The notes beneath the pieces were generated by a model. The model saw only the letters and a list, made by a program, of their open reading frames with translations. It made no database searches and had not been told where the DNA came from. A stretch of 64,000 nucleotides of DNA from Melitaea cinxia (taxonomy: Eukaryota > Arthropoda > Insecta > Lepidoptera > Nymphalidae): the NCBI RefSeq assembly GCF_905220565.1, contig NC_059412.1, forward strand, positions 13,984,125 to 14,048,124. The letters are read 5' to 3'. Positions 12,029 to 24,374 of the stretch are shown here, piece by piece. The position numbers and the translations under genes are program-made. The first letter of the stretch is position 1; each line of letters starts with the position of its first letter.

Positions 12029-12699
12029 TTAAACTTTATTTTTAGCACTCAAGATTTTCTTCCTCTTTTAGATTGTTGTTTATTGATTAGATGTTCGTTT
12101 TATCTTAAAGTTTACACTATTATCAGAATAAATTAAATAAAATTTTTAAATTAATTGCCTAAAAGAAATAATTATGATTGTAGAAAAGTCTTTTTCGACA
12201 GAGATAATTTATAAAATGAATCTGATTTTTTAATTTTAATTTAATTTAATTTTTTAATTTAATTGTATTAATATTATCAACTTTTAGTGAGTTACTTGAG
12301 AACAATGTTCAAAAGAAGAAGAAAAAAACGAGTCGCTAATTAATCTTTTAATAATACTAAGAAATCTCATTCTATTTTAGTTCTGTGTGTTTATTCAGAA
12401 CTGCCTTTGTTTTATATTTTATAATACTTTAGTCAAAGCAAGACGATGTTTCTGATCTTCCAAACAAAGTAAATCTAGTCTCAGAGCGAGATAAAACACG
12501 CACTCTGACCAAAGAGCCAACACTTCGTTATCTATACAAATTTAGTCATGTCTTTACGTGTATGTCGGATTCGGCCCAGACATCAGAAGGAAAACTCAGA
12601 TAAGGTATTATACAAATTTATTGCAGTCGAACAATCGGTTATCTTAAATCTAGAAATACAGAAATGAAATATAATAAATTAAACAATTACAAAATATGA
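12029..12699. other. Unrecognised AT-rich DNA
   Basis: A simple TTTTAATTTAA-type tandem stretch occurs at 12225-12265; nothing else was recognised. Confidence 0.35.
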
Positions 12700-13010
12700 C
12701 AGTGAGGGCGGTCACATAGGGCTGTACTGACTGTCAGAGACAGGGTTCCACGCACCCACCGCAATAAGGACAGTACTAATTATACAACGTTCCAACGTCC
12801 AATAACTGTGCAGTACTGACTGTCGAGAGACAGTGGTCCGTGCACCAAGACGCATCCGTTTGAAATGCGTGTCGACTCAAAAGCGCGGCTCCTTATAAAG
12901 GCGATCGCTTGGCGGGGAGAACCGTTACAATATTGGACTGTCGATAATGATGCGTCCGGTGCACGTTCCACTAGCGCCATCTAGCCGCCGTCTCTCAAAA
13001 CTGTTAAATA
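12700..13010. other. GC-rich island with a duplicated motif
   Basis: This 310-bp stretch is much richer in G+C than its surroundings. It contains TACTGACTGTC followed by a GAGACAG motif twice (about 12730 and 12818). On the minus strand a TATA-like CTTTATAAGG lies at 12891-12900. A 66-codon open frame crosses it on the minus strand with no known domain. It may be a solo LTR, a promoter-proximal region, or a transposon end; none of these can be shown. Confidence 0.4.
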
Positions 13011-13319
13011 AGGTGGCTGCCGTCATGTACAATATATTGTTGAATCTTTTAAAATTTTATTTGAAATCCAGTGACGTTTCGTTGTGTAACTTTTATAATA
13101 CTCTGGCCTTTTTCTATTAGCTTAACCCGCTATGGTTCATTCAAGAATTAGGTATTTATAAATTGTAGTAGCATTACTATTTCTTTTTCATTCTACTTGA
13201 TATTGACGAAATTATCTGTATCATCTTGACACTAGAAGAATCTATTAATTTTAAATAACTAATTTAATATCTATATCTGGCCCATTAACAATTTTTTTTT
13301 TATAATTATAATATAAAGT
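13011..13319. other. Unrecognised DNA with a short shared motif
   Basis: A block near 13190-13240 (TTCTACTTGATATTGACG, then TATCATCTTGA) resembles one near 41998-42045, suggesting an old dispersed repeat. No gene is seen. Confidence 0.35.
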
Positions 13320-13321
13320 AA

Positions 13322-13512
13322 GGCTAAACAATACTGTTTTCGAGCAGTGTTGTGTTCCTGTTGGTGAGTAAGGTGACCAGAGCTCCTTGGGGAATTGGGG
13401 GTAGGGTCGGCAACGCGCTTGCAATGCTTCTGGTGTTGCAGGCGTCTATAAGCTACGGTAATCTCTTACCATCAGGCGAGCCGTACGCTTGTTTGCCGAC
13501 CTGGTTGTATAA
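13322..13512 (+). repeat. Rep-A copy, 5'-truncated
   Basis: Begins inside the family at GGCTAAACAATACTG and runs to GCCGACCTGGTTGTATAAAGA. The 5' truncation is typical of reverse-transcribed insertions. Confidence 0.8.
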
Positions 13513-13969
13513 AGAAAATTAAAACAGAAAAAAAATCTTAGCAAAATTCTAAGGTATATTAAAACTACGTCATGGGTTTCATAAAAATCAGTTAAATATA
13601 TCTATTATTTTCATGTCTTCTATACCCCAGTATATAGATGTAAACAGATTCGAGACTTTTTCCGTTTAACCTACTCGTAATTATGTTCATCTATTTCCAT
13701 CTTTAGTGTTACAGTTAAAAGTCTAGACTAGACTATTACACAAATAGACACACGATGGCGCCACGCAACATTTCCGTGTTCGTATGTGAACTGCATTTAT
13801 TATTTATTAATATAGATCTAATAATCGTTTCATGCACAAACATGGCCGAACGAAGATCGCTAATATGATAGGCAGGTACGATGCTATTATATTTAAATTA
13901 TTTAACATACTTCCTTGATATATATCTATGTAAAAGGCTGAAGATCTTCTGTCTGTCTAAACAACAGAC
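13513..13969. other. Unrecognised DNA
   Basis: No recognisable feature apart from a possible extension of the flanking Helitron-like sequence after 13925. Confidence 0.3.
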
Positions 13970-14171
13970 CCCGCAAACGTTGTTTTGCCATATATTTTAT
14001 TAACGCCCATAACCCCCTCCCCCCCCCCTTATAACTTAGAGGTATGAAAAAAAGATGTTGTTCGATTCTCAGACCTACCCGATATGCACACAAAATTTCA
14101 TGAGAATCGGTCAAGCCGTTTCGGAGGAGTTTAACTACAAACACCGCGACACGAGAATTTTATATATTAGA
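13970..14171 (-). mobile_element. Hel-a short Helitron, 3' terminus altered
   Basis: On the minus strand it starts A|TCTAATATATAAAATTCTCG and carries CTCCTCCGAAACGGCTTGACC and CATATCGGGTAGGTCTGAG, then a C/G-run and GTTTGCGGGGTC. The usual CAGCTAG end is replaced by TGTTGTTTAGACAG. The G-run expansion at about 14012-14030 also occurs in the copy at 56.9 kb. Confidence 0.75.
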
Positions 14172-14172
14172 T

Positions 14173-14441
14173 ATTTCATAGCTCATAAAATAAATAAATA
14201 AATATCATAAAACATACACACACGGTCGTCTGTTCCTATGGTAAGCAACTTAATGCTTGTGTTACAGGTAACAGCCGACTGCTATAACTGTTTTTTTTTT
14301 TTTGATAAACATACATAGAAATAATACATACCTATATAAATTTATAAATACAAATATTACACCCAGACTAAAGCGGGAATCGAACCCGCAAGCCGCGGAG
14401 CAGAAAGCAGGTCCACCACAAACTGCGCCAACGGGCTAGTC
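14173..14441 (-). mobile_element. SINE-2, tRNA-derived, with TTTA tail
   Basis: On the minus strand the head has an A-box-like CCGTTGGCGCAGTTTG and a B box GGTTCGATTCCCGC. It is followed by an AT-rich body with a T-run and a conserved end containing CACAAGCATTAAGTTGCTT and CGACCGTGTGTGTATG, then a (TTTA)n tail. The same 3' body is at 56818-56893. The RNA polymerase III boxes make it a SINE and not a working tRNA gene: the cloverleaf is not maintained and the sequence continues into a retrotransposon tail. Confidence 0.75.
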
Positions 14442-15942
14442 AATAGTTAGTTTTCATTCTTTAGTTTTTTACAGTTTTCTTTCTTAATTTTTGGTAATTT
14501 ATTAAATCAATTCAGCTCAGCTGCACAGTCTGTAACCCAAACTTAACAAATTTAATCATCTCTATATCGAATATATGAGAAGGAAACGTGATCAAACAAT
14601 TTTATTACTTATAGTATAAGCCTATATATATATATATATATAATATATATATCCTATAAGAATAGTAAATAAATGAGCGACTATATACATTTTTCCGAAT
14701 TATTTTTAAAAAATGATTATTATATTCACTACAAAATGATTTTGGATTATAGGTAATGGCGTCATTATTTATTTAAATTAATTTTTAGATCTTGTTGTTC
14801 TTTTTAATACTAAAATTGTACTGTATCAAGGTTGAATCCTAAGTTTCTTTTTATAAAGACGACTATTAATCATCAAATCTTGTTTCAGGTACATATACCC
14901 ATGCATCGTAATAATCTGCTGTTTTTAATGTAAGTGAACCTTTATTACTATGTAAGACTAGGTTTAAACTGACAGCTTTGGTTTAAGTACATACAAAACA
15001 TTAGTTTTAAAACTTAAATTATGACATTTGCAATAGATTATTCTGGCGTAGTGATGCGGGAAGTGTCCGTAATGTCGATCGACAACAGATCTCACTTGTG
15101 ACGGATAAGTTTAGATATAGGTATTTGTATTTTATCGCAGTAATTGTTTGCCATTCAAAATAATCTACTCAATCTGTAGGTTCAGCATCAAGTTCCAACC
15201 ATAAATATCGACGGTAAATCTCTATGTAGAGATTTTCGTCCAGTAGTGGGATGTTTAAATGCAATTTTAGATTAGTTCCATCAATGTCCGAAGCAGTAAC
15301 GGATAGACAAATTACATTACATTACTACGTTATAATATAGATACGGTTCCCTGTCTGACATGACGAGGGTTTGCCAACCCCTTTTATTATACAAAAGATG
15401 ATTTTATATAGTATTTTTTGTTACGCTTAAGCGGTAAACTTTTGCCAATAAAAAGGCAATGACCCAAATTCAATGATTGCTTACTGTTTACCCATCTTCT
15501 AAAGATATTCTTAATCTTCTTGGCATTCCTCATCATTGTTTAGAGAATGATAAATATTTATTGATAAGCTGGCTATAATTATTACTTTTTTTTTAAACAT
15601 GATTTTCGTCCGTGACTAGCATTTACAAAATATTTGGATTAAAAAAAAATTAAAATCTTTATCAATCCCGTTAAAGTCAAAGTATGAAAAAGTTTACAAT
15701 TTTTTATTGTATTGTGACGGTGTTAGCAAATTAAACGTCTGTTACGATGTTAGTTACGAAGGAATGCTACATGTACCTCAAAATGTACTTTATAAAACCT
15801 TATCACCTTCAGTTTCTCTTACTATTTTATATCAAGGAATTATTCTAAAAATGGTCTCAGGATAAGTCTGTTTTTTACTATGTGAAGAAAGAAAAATATA
15901 AGTTTGTCTGAACTATTTTCTTTTGAACTTGGGTATATAAAC
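14442..15942. other. Unrecognised AT-rich DNA, with a TA microsatellite
   Basis: A (TA)n stretch runs at about 14625-14652. The remaining 1.4 kb shows no gene or dispersed repeat I can support. Confidence 0.4.
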
Positions 15943-16215
15943 AATCATCATCATCACTTCAGCGCTCATGTGTTTTGCCTAGATAGTAACTACGCTGGGC
16001 AGGCGGGTTGGTGACCGCAGAGCTGCCTTTGTCGCATCAAAGACGCTGCTACCCGTCTTCGACCTGTGTATTTAAAAGCCAACAGTTGGATGGTTATCCC
16101 GCCATCGATCGGCGTTATAAGTTCCAAAGTGGTAGTGCAATTGTGTTATCCCTTAGTCGCCTCTTACGACACCCATGGGAAGAGAAGGGGTGGCTATATT
16201 CTTTACTACTGCAGC
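15943..16215 (-). repeat. Rep-B copy with internal deletion
   Basis: Element orientation is minus. The tail reads as (TGATGATGA) at 15943-15958. The RTE-shared block (GAGGCCTATGTCC...) is missing, so the tail joins directly to the CACATGAG block. The rest, including GCGACAAAGGCAG, GGCGGGATAACCATCCAAC and GTCGTAAGAGGCGACTAAGG, is retained. Open frames here are repeat shadows. Confidence 0.75.
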
Positions 16216-16875
16216 CACACAACATAATAAAAAAGACAGTCTACTATTAAACACTTACATCCCGTTAATTGTCTTGTACACTTTTTTTAATTTTCCTTTG
16301 TCGCGCGCAAATTATCAGGCAGGCATAAGTATTATAGTATACTAAAAAATCTCATAAACTATATAGAAACGTGGACAAAAGCAGACCAAATTCTCATACA
16401 AAGATATGGAAGTCCGTTATATCTGGATCTGCATTTGTCAATATTTTTTGAGGTTTATAAGACCTCCATAAGAATTTCATTGAACGATGGACAGATTATG
16501 GGCAGACAAAATTCATATTAAGTATGTAATAAATTATTGTTCGCAAAACTTGTTTTTCTGAAATTGAAAGCCAAAAATTGTTTTAAAGTTCATCATATAC
16601 AATTTTAGGAAATTTATAATTTATCATTTCAAATTACGGAAAAATTCAAATAACAAGAGTAAACAAAATGAAACAAAAACAATCATTATTTACACGTTAA
16701 TTAATTATAATTAACTATTAGCAATCTCAGCTGAGGCGTCACGAGATAAGACCTTATCGCTACAATTGAGAACTGTATTAGACTGAGACTCAAACATGTT
16801 TTAATTAGTCACTTATGTATGTAATGTTTGATTTAATAAAAGTCAATTACTATACTTCATACCATTTCCAAGTTA
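16216..16875. other. Unrecognised AT-rich DNA
   Basis: No recognised gene or repeat. Confidence 0.35.
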
Positions 16876-17005
16876 CTAGCTGTACCCCGCGGTTTCACAC
16901 GATTTGAGGAACAAATTAGCCTATATAGCCTGTGTAGCCTTTCTCCGTAAATGGGCTATCCGACACAAAAATTAATTTTTCAATTCGAACCAGCAGTATC
17001 CAGTA
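16876..17005 (-). mobile_element. Hel-c short Helitron, 5'-truncated
   Basis: CTAG sits at 16876-16879 preceded by A, next to the GC-rich hairpin CCGCGGTTTCACACG in reverse. The GGGCTATCC block and a TTCAATTCGAACCAG block follow, as in the other Hel-c copies. The 5' TC end is missing. Confidence 0.6.
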
Positions 17006-17410
17006 TTCATATCGTGATGCTCAAAACGATAGAACTATTATTTTATATACGAGATTAGAATGTAATTATTATAAAATTAAAATATAATTTATAAGCAGCA
17101 TAAAACGAGTAATGATACTCAAGTCACGGCTAGAGAAACCCAGCCCTTTTAGCCCTCAATAGAAACGTTCAGGGCCCTCGGGATAGCGACAAGTATTTCA
17201 TAAGAGCTAAACAAACAATGCTATTGTATTCTAAGTGACCGGGTTATGCCTTATGCAGGACTGCATCCGTGTCGGTATGTTTGTAATGTATCAGATATTA
17301 TGTACGTATTAAATTCTACTTAAATTAGAAGTATGATGGCTTAATAAGTCATACACGTGCTTATTTACTAATACGACATTAAAAAAGATTTTAAGTGTAA
17401 TTTATATTTT
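17006..17410. other. Unrecognised DNA
   Basis: No recognised feature. Confidence 0.3.
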
Positions 17411-17696
17411 GACCGATTTCAAAAAAAGAGATTTCACAATTCGATCGTATTTTTTTTTTTTTTTTGTAGAATAAGTGAGGTATTCCAAAGGGATACTATG
17501 AAAGGGGTACTATGATAAGAAAACCAGGATCTAATGATGGCATCCCAGAGAAATCAAAGAAACCTTCGAAAATCGTAGTGGCGACTAGTGCGTTTGTTAA
17601 TTTTTTCGCCTACTTACATTGTATTACTTGTCGATGTAATTGAAGTACCGTACAAACCGTTACCGATTTTTTTTTCGTTTGCTAGCAAACAATTAT
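17411..17696 (+). repeat. Rep-C copy, internally deleted
   Basis: Starts GACCGATTTCAAAAAAAGAG and includes AAACCAGGATCTAATGATGG, CATTGTATTAC, TCGATGTAATTGAAG, then a T-run and the hairpin GTTTGCTAGCAAAC with a G-to-T change in the loop. It is shorter than the copy at 4256. Confidence 0.7.
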
Positions 17697-19448
17697 TGTA
17701 ACCTGCGTTCGTAAAATAAAATTTTAATACTAAACTATATGTTTTTTCAAACAAATTATATTAATTAAATATCTACAATTATAGCAAAAAATAAATATAA
17801 AATAAAAGGCGGTATCAATACAGTATTCTTCTATTTTCTAATTATTCATAGATCTTAATAAACTTTTGTAGTATTTTTAGCATTCAGTGATAGGTAACTC
17901 AAAGCCAAATCACATTTGTCCAATCTTTTTTCAAATTTTTGTCTTTCTCCTAATGTCTACTAATTGGATATCCAATCTTCTCTCCAAACGTTCGAAGTGG
18001 TTTCACTGTGGAGTAGTCCACAGTAGCTCAGAGAATTATAACTGAACACAAAAGGCGGACTTAGCTAAAAAACCATTATCTCAAATAACCTTAAGGCTTA
18101 CAGGGAGTAAACATGACGACATGGAAACTGTAATACATAATCCGATTTCTCGGACCGGTAATCCAGGATTTTGACTATTGGAAATATTGCTAGTTTAATA
18201 TTTATAGGAATTTATTTTAGGATTACTTGAATACTACAGAATTATATATTGTTCTGATGGAATTTTCGAGAAACGATAATAAAGTAGAGATGTAGGAATT
18301 ATTCCATTCTTGGAACGAAAGTTTTTTCCAGAATAAATTTTCGAGGGAAAGTCCTCCATCTTCCACAAATGGTAGTTGGTAGTATTTCTTCTACTTTTTA
18401 AAGTTTAAAGGTTTTAAATAAAGCAAGTATAACTCCAGTCTGCTGTTATGATATTTGTTTAGATCTGCGTATTTCATTCTCAAGGCCGCCTTAGTTTTTG
18501 TATTTGTTAGTGTTATTCAAAAAGAATGAAAAACTTGTTCAACTATTTCGATGTTTTTTATTGTTTTGTTTTGTTCGCCGCTGAACAAGTCCTTGTGGGA
18601 TAGACTGTATTTAAATACGAATTCTATTCTCTTTGCCTTTCTTGAAATACTTTTGTATCTGTACTAAATATTTTTAAAAGAAAAACATCGTAGCAATCTC
18701 TGGCTTACTTGGATACTAACATCCAATGTAGATGATAATGTTTTCTTTTATACTTTTAAAGTTAACGCTTCACCGCCGACAGCTTAACGTTTTATACACT
18801 AGTGCCATAAGCCCTAACATTTCCCCTTGAGTGCACTCTATTACTTTCAATGCATTTAATTGAAGCGCTATAAGACACTTTCGAGAAAAATCGGTCATGG
18901 ATGGAAAACATACTGAAACGTCTACCATCATTCTAATATCGACTCTAGCTACACTTGACAAGGGTGACACTGAGCTACCCTAAAAACCCTTCAAATTCAA
19001 GAGCCCAAGAAGACCTATAATGTTTTATAAGGAATTTTCTAATTTACCAAAAATTTAGCGGTCATTTTACAGGGTTGGGTGTGTGGTTTTTGAAGGGTTG
19101 GAAGAATTGGATCGCGCGTCGGTGCAGCTGCTACTGTTGCAGGATTTGGGGTTTTATATCGAAAGGGATAGTCGCGAACATCGTTTATTCATTTTTTACT
19201 ATTGAATTTTTTTTTTTTTAATTTGTATAGAATACCAGCGTACTGGGGCGTTATTCTTTTGTGTCGTTTGAATAATTCTTAAGCTATTGTTATATTTTTA
19301 AACGGGATTAAAACGAATCGTCATTGTTCCGTTCGAGGTTTTGCAATCATATTAAAAATGTAATAACATTTCACAGATGTAAAGCAGAATCGTGTTAATG
19401 ACATAATCTTAAACAATACAGATGTTTTTTATTCAATATAACTGTCAC
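17697..19448. other. Unrecognised DNA; unassigned open frame at 18770-18970
   Basis: A 66-codon minus-strand frame at 18770-18970 has a protein-like composition (VARVDIRMMVDVSVCFPSM) but no ATG-defined start and no family match. No other candidate gene was found in 1.7 kb. Confidence 0.35.
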
Positions 19449-19770
19449 TCAGTCAGTTCAGCCTATCGCAGTCCACTGCTGGAGGCCTCCACATGTTCGC
19501 GCCAAAAATGGCGTGAACTCATGTGTCTTAACCCATAGTCACCATGCTGGGCAAGTGGGTTGGTGAACGTAGGGCTGGCTTTGTCGCACCGACGACGCTG
19601 CTGCCCGTCTTTGGTCTGTGCATTTCAAAGCCAGCAGTGGGATGGTTATCCCGCCATCAGTCGGCTTTTTAAGTTCCAAGGTGGTAGTGGAACTATGTTA
19701 TCTCTTAGTCGCCTCTTACGACACCCACTGGAAGAGATTGGCTATATTCTTTACAGTCGTAACCACACAG
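19449..19770 (-). repeat. Rep-B copy, near full length
   Basis: In minus orientation it ends with the RTE-shared tail (CCTCCAGCAGTGGACTGCGATAGGCTGAA) and a short (ACTG) tail. Its body carries GCGACAAAGCCAGCC, GGCGGGATAACCATCCCAC and GTCGTAAGAGGCGACTAAGAG. The open frames seen across it are shadows. Confidence 0.8.
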
Positions 19771-19895
19771 CAGATAAAGCTAATATTAATATACTATAAA
19801 ACTGTAGTCACAGCGTTTTTACAAGCCAACAAAATCTATAAATACCTAAATATGACTTTGTATGTGTATTTTGCAAATGAGACTCTCTCACTCTC

Positions 19896-20175
19896 AATTG
19901 AGGTAGGGCATAGCAGGAATTTCCTGCTCAAAATATGGAGCAGCCCGACTGTGGTACCTCGACCTTACAGAAGATCACAGCAAAATAATACTGTTTTCAA
20001 GCAGTATTGTGTTCCTGTTGGTGAGTAAGGTGACTAGAGCTCCTGGGAGGATTGGGGATTGGGTCGGCAACGCGCTTGCAATGATTCCGGTATTGCAGGC
20101 GTCTATAAGCTACGGTAATCGCTTACCATCAGGTGAGCCGTACGCTTGTTTGTCGACCTAGTGACATAAAAAAAA
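19896..20175 (+). repeat. Rep-A copy
   Basis: Near full length, from ATTGAGGTAGGGCATAGCAGG to GTCGACCTAGTGACATAAA plus A-run. It lacks the GGGTA of the consensus GACTGGGGTAGTACC block. Confidence 0.82.
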
Positions 20176-20467
20176 GACTAATTGTTGGTAAAACTAGTAG
20201 CTAAATAATTAAATTTTGCGTAAACACGGACTATTTTAAGATAATCTTTAATTTTTTTTTAAATGTAAAATTGGTTTACGGATGATAGTTAAAAGTGACA
20301 ACGTCATAACAAAACATCTCCTCGGACGCATATTGAGTGGAAGAGAGATAGATGCGGCGCAAGCGTATAATGAGCGTAACGAGACAATGAGTCATTCTTT
20401 TTCGTGCATGCAGCCGGCGTTCATTAGATTTAATAGATTTAATAGACGTTGTCACGTCAATCATCTG
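20176..20467. other. Unrecognised DNA upstream of the RTE fragment
   Basis: An open frame from 20282 runs into the RTE fragment, but its first 60-odd codons do not look like RTE sequence and are probably fortuitous. Confidence 0.35.
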
Positions 20468-20690
20468 TGTCGCAGGACCGATGGCCGTTGGAGTAGACGG
20501 GTCCTAGAGTGGAGACCGCGTCTTGGCAAACGCAGTGTGGGACGTCCTCCGGCCCGTTGGACCGACGATCTACGTAAGATTGCCGGTGTAGGCTGGATGG
20601 GGATTGCGGAAGACCGGGATGTGTGGCGCGAACTTGGGGAGGCCTATGTCCAGCAGTGGACTGGGATAGGCTGAAGTATGTGTCACGTCA
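20468..20690 (+). pseudogene. 5'-truncated RTE-type LINE, C-terminal end of reverse transcriptase
   Basis: The frame reads RRTDGRWSRRVLEWRP, then RSVGRPPARWTDDLRKIAG, then WRELGEAYVQQW and a stop near 20674. This is the known carboxy-terminal signature of insect RTE-clade ORF proteins, downstream of the reverse transcriptase fingers and palm, which are missing. The DNA end GAGGCCTATGTCCAGCAGTGG then ATAGGCTGAAG is the 3' terminus shared with Rep-B and SINE-1. The frame is undamaged over this stretch, but the copy is 5'-truncated and dead. Confidence 0.88.
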
Positions 20691-22154
20691 AAAACGCATC
20701 TAGTGATAGGTATATACTGATACTGAGATAACTAAACGCTACAATTTGCTTAAAAAACTGAGCAGTAACCACCAATCCCTAAAATAAAAAGAGTGTGTGT
20801 GCAATACACGAACTACAGAAGTGAACTTCTGAAAAGTCGTAGGGAGGTAGGCCGTCGCGATTTGTTCTATAGACAATGATCACGGTATCGTTAAAAAGGT
20901 CGTAAGGGCCATACAAAAGCCATCGCTTACGCGTTTTGAATAATATATTCTATCTCATTCTCTCCTATACATTTATGTGTTTCTTTATTCATACGCATTT
21001 TTGTTTCATTGAGTTTCCAAATTCCAAAGAGGTTTCACTCCAAAAACCGTAAAACACTTAAAAAAGTCAAACGCTATCATAAAAGTCACTCATTCAGCGT
21101 CTAAGTTTAGATGGAGTCCTGTATTTTTATTTATCCCACTTACATTTACCGTCAGGTCAAGAACTCTCGACTAAATGGGATCTCAATTTAATTTTGTCGC
21201 TGTCTTGCTACTGATATTTTTTTTTCAATTTTTTTTTAATACTTATAAAATTTCTCATATTCATATCTTATTGATAGGCTTTATTAGGAGGGTCTAAAAT
21301 AGTAAAATGAAATAAAAAGAACAATTTGAGCCCATTATTTTTTTAATTTTTATATACTTTGTAGAAAGGTTTTTCGGAGTGAAAATTAAAAAAAAAATGC
21401 ACAGGAAATGAGATAATTTCCGAAAAAAAGTTACGAATATTACAACGATGTGCGTTTGACAGCTTAACACAAGACAAAGTCTGTCATGTCAGTTTCGTGC
21501 AGATTAAAATATCTGACAAAGTAGTTTTGTATTGAAAATAAAAAAATAATTAAATAATATTTAAAAAAAATCCAAAATTTATCTGTAGGATACTGTTATC
21601 CGTCAAATAGATTAAGCAGCAACTTTAAACCAAGTCATAAAAGTACATAGAATAATATGATAGAACGATTTGCCTTTAAATTTAATTTTGATTGTTACAT
21701 CTAACTCCCATTCATCTTGTAACTTGTAAACCGTGTTGTCTAAATATAATAAACAGATGTAGGTACAAAAAGATAAATTATGTTTGACGGACTGTTTGAG
21801 ACTGAGAGAGATTGATTTATATTTTCAACTAAAACAATCCAATATTTATCAGTAAAATCTAATACTATACGTGTCGCCTGTTCCTCTCATTGGAGCTTTA
21901 TTTATTTTTGTATAACAATAAGTTTAGAGTATCTTTGGCATTCCAACTAAAATTATTAAGATTTCTATCGAATTTTTAAAGTCAGAGAGTTGAGATCAGA
22001 AACAAGCATTTCTGCGAATAGAAATTCTCCCACTTCTGGCGTTTTAGTCACAATCACACCACAAAACCGAAACGGTTTTATGAAAATAAAGTAAAATGTC
22101 TATCTAATATCTTTCTATCATAATCTAACCTAAACAATTCGTCATAAATACACA
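20691..22154. other. Unrecognised AT-rich DNA
   Basis: No coding exon, RNA gene or dispersed repeat recognised over 1.4 kb. Confidence 0.4.
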
Positions 22155-22265
22155 CAATGTCCCTGCCCAGCGTGGTGACTATGGGCAAAACACATGAGTT
22201 CACGTTATTTTTAGCGTAAACTTGTGGAGGCCTATGTCCAGCAGTGGACTGTATAGGCTGTCATG
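22155..22265 (+). repeat. Rep-B 3' fragment
   Basis: Carries CTGCCCAGCGTGGTGACTAT, the CACATGAGTTCACG block and the RTE-shared end GAGGCCTATGTCCAGCAGTGG, with the GATAG of the end reduced to ATAGGCTG. Confidence 0.75.
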
Positions 22266-22357
22266 TATGCCATGAGGTATTTGAGACACGTTTTTAGATT
22301 CAACACACCACTTTAAAAAAAATATCTATCGAACTAAGATTAAAGTTTTATTTTTTA

Positions 22358-22700
22358 TTCAGCCTGTAATATCTCACAGCTGAGTATAGGTATCTTTCTC
22401 CATATTCCCTAGAAGGATCAGAGCGTAATCCACCACGCTGCTCCATTGCGGGTTGGTGGATATATTCCCTACTATGTGTAACGATATCAGATGTACATGT
22501 TAACAACCGGGACTGACACCTTAATGTGGGCACATCCAAGGAACGGTGGGTCTCCCACAAGGACAAACAACCAGACCGGAAATAAATATTTGTATAAAAA
22601 CAAATATCCACTCCGAGTAGGAATCGAAACCGCGACCGTCGGGCGGTGTTTAAGCGCCAACGACACGCCACACGCACCTTTACACCAGAGCGGTCTTCAT
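22358..22700 (-). repeat. SINE-1 copy, degenerate
   Basis: In reverse it shows the 3' SINE-1 blocks (GAGCAGCGTGG, ATATATCCACCAACCCGC), the CCCGGTTGTTAAC block, and a head with TCGGTTTCGATTCC near 22620-22635, a B-box relic. Many substitutions relative to the copies at 26.5 and 31.3 kb mark it as old. Confidence 0.65.
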
Positions 22701-23751
22701 TCGCTGTCGTTTATTTTATTTAAATAAATAAAATAGGAAACTGTCGAAAAGAGAAGTTAAAATAGACGTAACGTTTTCTAAAATTTCTAATTTTCTGCGC
22801 ATTTTTCATAATTTATTAATCTGTAAACCCCTTCTACAAAGTCTAAGAAAACTTGAAATAATAATGAGCTGAATCGGTCTAAGCGCTCTCGAGATTTCGG
22901 CTTAGCAACAAATTTTAGCGATCCATTTTTATTTAAACAGATGAAGCACTTATTCACACTAAAATAATGTATACCTGCTCTGTTACGATGCAGACTTCTA
23001 ATCTACACATAGGTCAGCACACTGCATTAAAATTTCACACAACCCGTACACACATTTACATATAAAAAGAAATCGAAATAAAAACATTTATTTCGTCACT
23101 AACTGCTACACACTTATCGAATGTCAAAAAGAAAAAAAATCTACCTACCTTTTCAAAAAAAGAAGTCGTTGGAGCATATCAATGAACAATTTCAAAATTG
23201 CTACATTTCAATATTAGGTACCTACATTACAAACTTAGATAATATACCGAGATTCACGCAAATGAACGTATGTGTGAGTATACAACTACACACACACGAT
23301 AAACTTTCCTTTGTTAAAGCAGGTTTTATGAAATGAAAACAGTAAAGACCGAATGAACTGACATAATGAACGAAGTGGTTTTTCGAACCTGATCAACAGG
23401 ATTTCAGGATCAATCTATTGGATTGATTTTAAAAATTTAAAATGTTTTCATAAAAGTAATGTGGTAAAAAAGCATCATGACTTTATTTCATAAAAACTTC
23501 GTATGTCTCCCTTTTTGTAACATTTCTTTGTAGTGTACAATAAAGAGTATTTATTGTTATTATTATTAAAAACGATGTATTAATTTAATGCGTATATAGC
23601 AACAAGTAAAACTTAACTCAGATGAGAGCCGATTAACGTTTTTCGGTAACTGCGACTAATCATTCTTATACTCGTAATTCAAATAAAGTCTTCAAAATTG
23701 AGTTATAGATACTTATTGTGAACACAATCATCAACCATCATCAAATATACA
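22701..23751. other. Unrecognised AT-rich DNA
   Basis: At 23525-23575 there is TGTACAATAAAGAGTATT followed by ATT/TTA repeats, the look of a LINE 3' end with a trinucleotide tail. Nothing else was recognised. Confidence 0.35.
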
Positions 23752-23850
23752 CTAGCCGCGCCTCACGGATTCTCGTAATTTCCGATACCATAGGAATGTC
23801 CGGGAAAAAATGGTAACCAACTGGAATTTATAATATTGGTAGGATTTCAG
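23752..23850 (-). mobile_element. Helitron-like 3' end fragment
   Basis: A|CTAGCCGCGCCTCACGG in reverse gives a GC-rich hairpin-like stretch and the CTAG terminus preceded by A. Only the 3' end is recognisable. Confidence 0.4.
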
Positions 23851-23959
23851 CTCCTTAACTTTTAGGCACAGTTGCAATTTCTCGTAATTCCTTTATCGCA
23901 GTTATGATTCCGAATCGAGCACTTACACAATTTTTTTTTACAAACATGTCAAAGCCTTT

Positions 23960-24233
23960 AACTGAGTAAGGGCACATCAGGAAATTTCTTGCTCAAATAT
24001 AGGGTAGTTAGTACCTCGACCTTACAAAAGATCACTGCACACAACAATACTGTTTTCAACTAGTTTTGTGTTTCTGTTGGTGAGTAAGGTGACCAGGGCT
24101 CCTGGGGGAAATTGGGGATAGGGGCGTCAATGCAATTTCGATGATTCTGGTGTTGCAGGCGTCTATAGGCTACGGTAATGGCTTACCATCAGATAAGCGT
24201 AAGCTTACTTGCCGACCTAGCTATTAAAAAAAA
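23960..24233 (+). repeat. Rep-A copy, diverged
   Basis: Runs from AACTGAGTAAGGGCACATCAG to GCCGACCTAGCTATT plus A-run, with more substitutions than the other copies and a shortened centre. Confidence 0.72.
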
Positions 24234-24374
24234 GCAACGTACGATCTGATCAGTGGTAAGTGTATTAGTTAGCGTATGGGCGCTAGAACCCCGGACTCCT
24301 GGCATTTCCAACGCGTTGCTCCACGTCCACTACCATTCCCAAGAGCTTTGACTACTTAACTCACCACAGATATT

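Noticed and set aside
14360..14441. Functional tRNA gene on the minus strand
   Set aside because: A and B boxes are good, but the arms do not make a cloverleaf and the sequence continues into a SINE body with a TTTA tail.
19560..20028. Two long plus-strand open frames
   Set aside because: They run through Rep-B and Rep-A in frames that differ from copy to copy; shadows of repeats.
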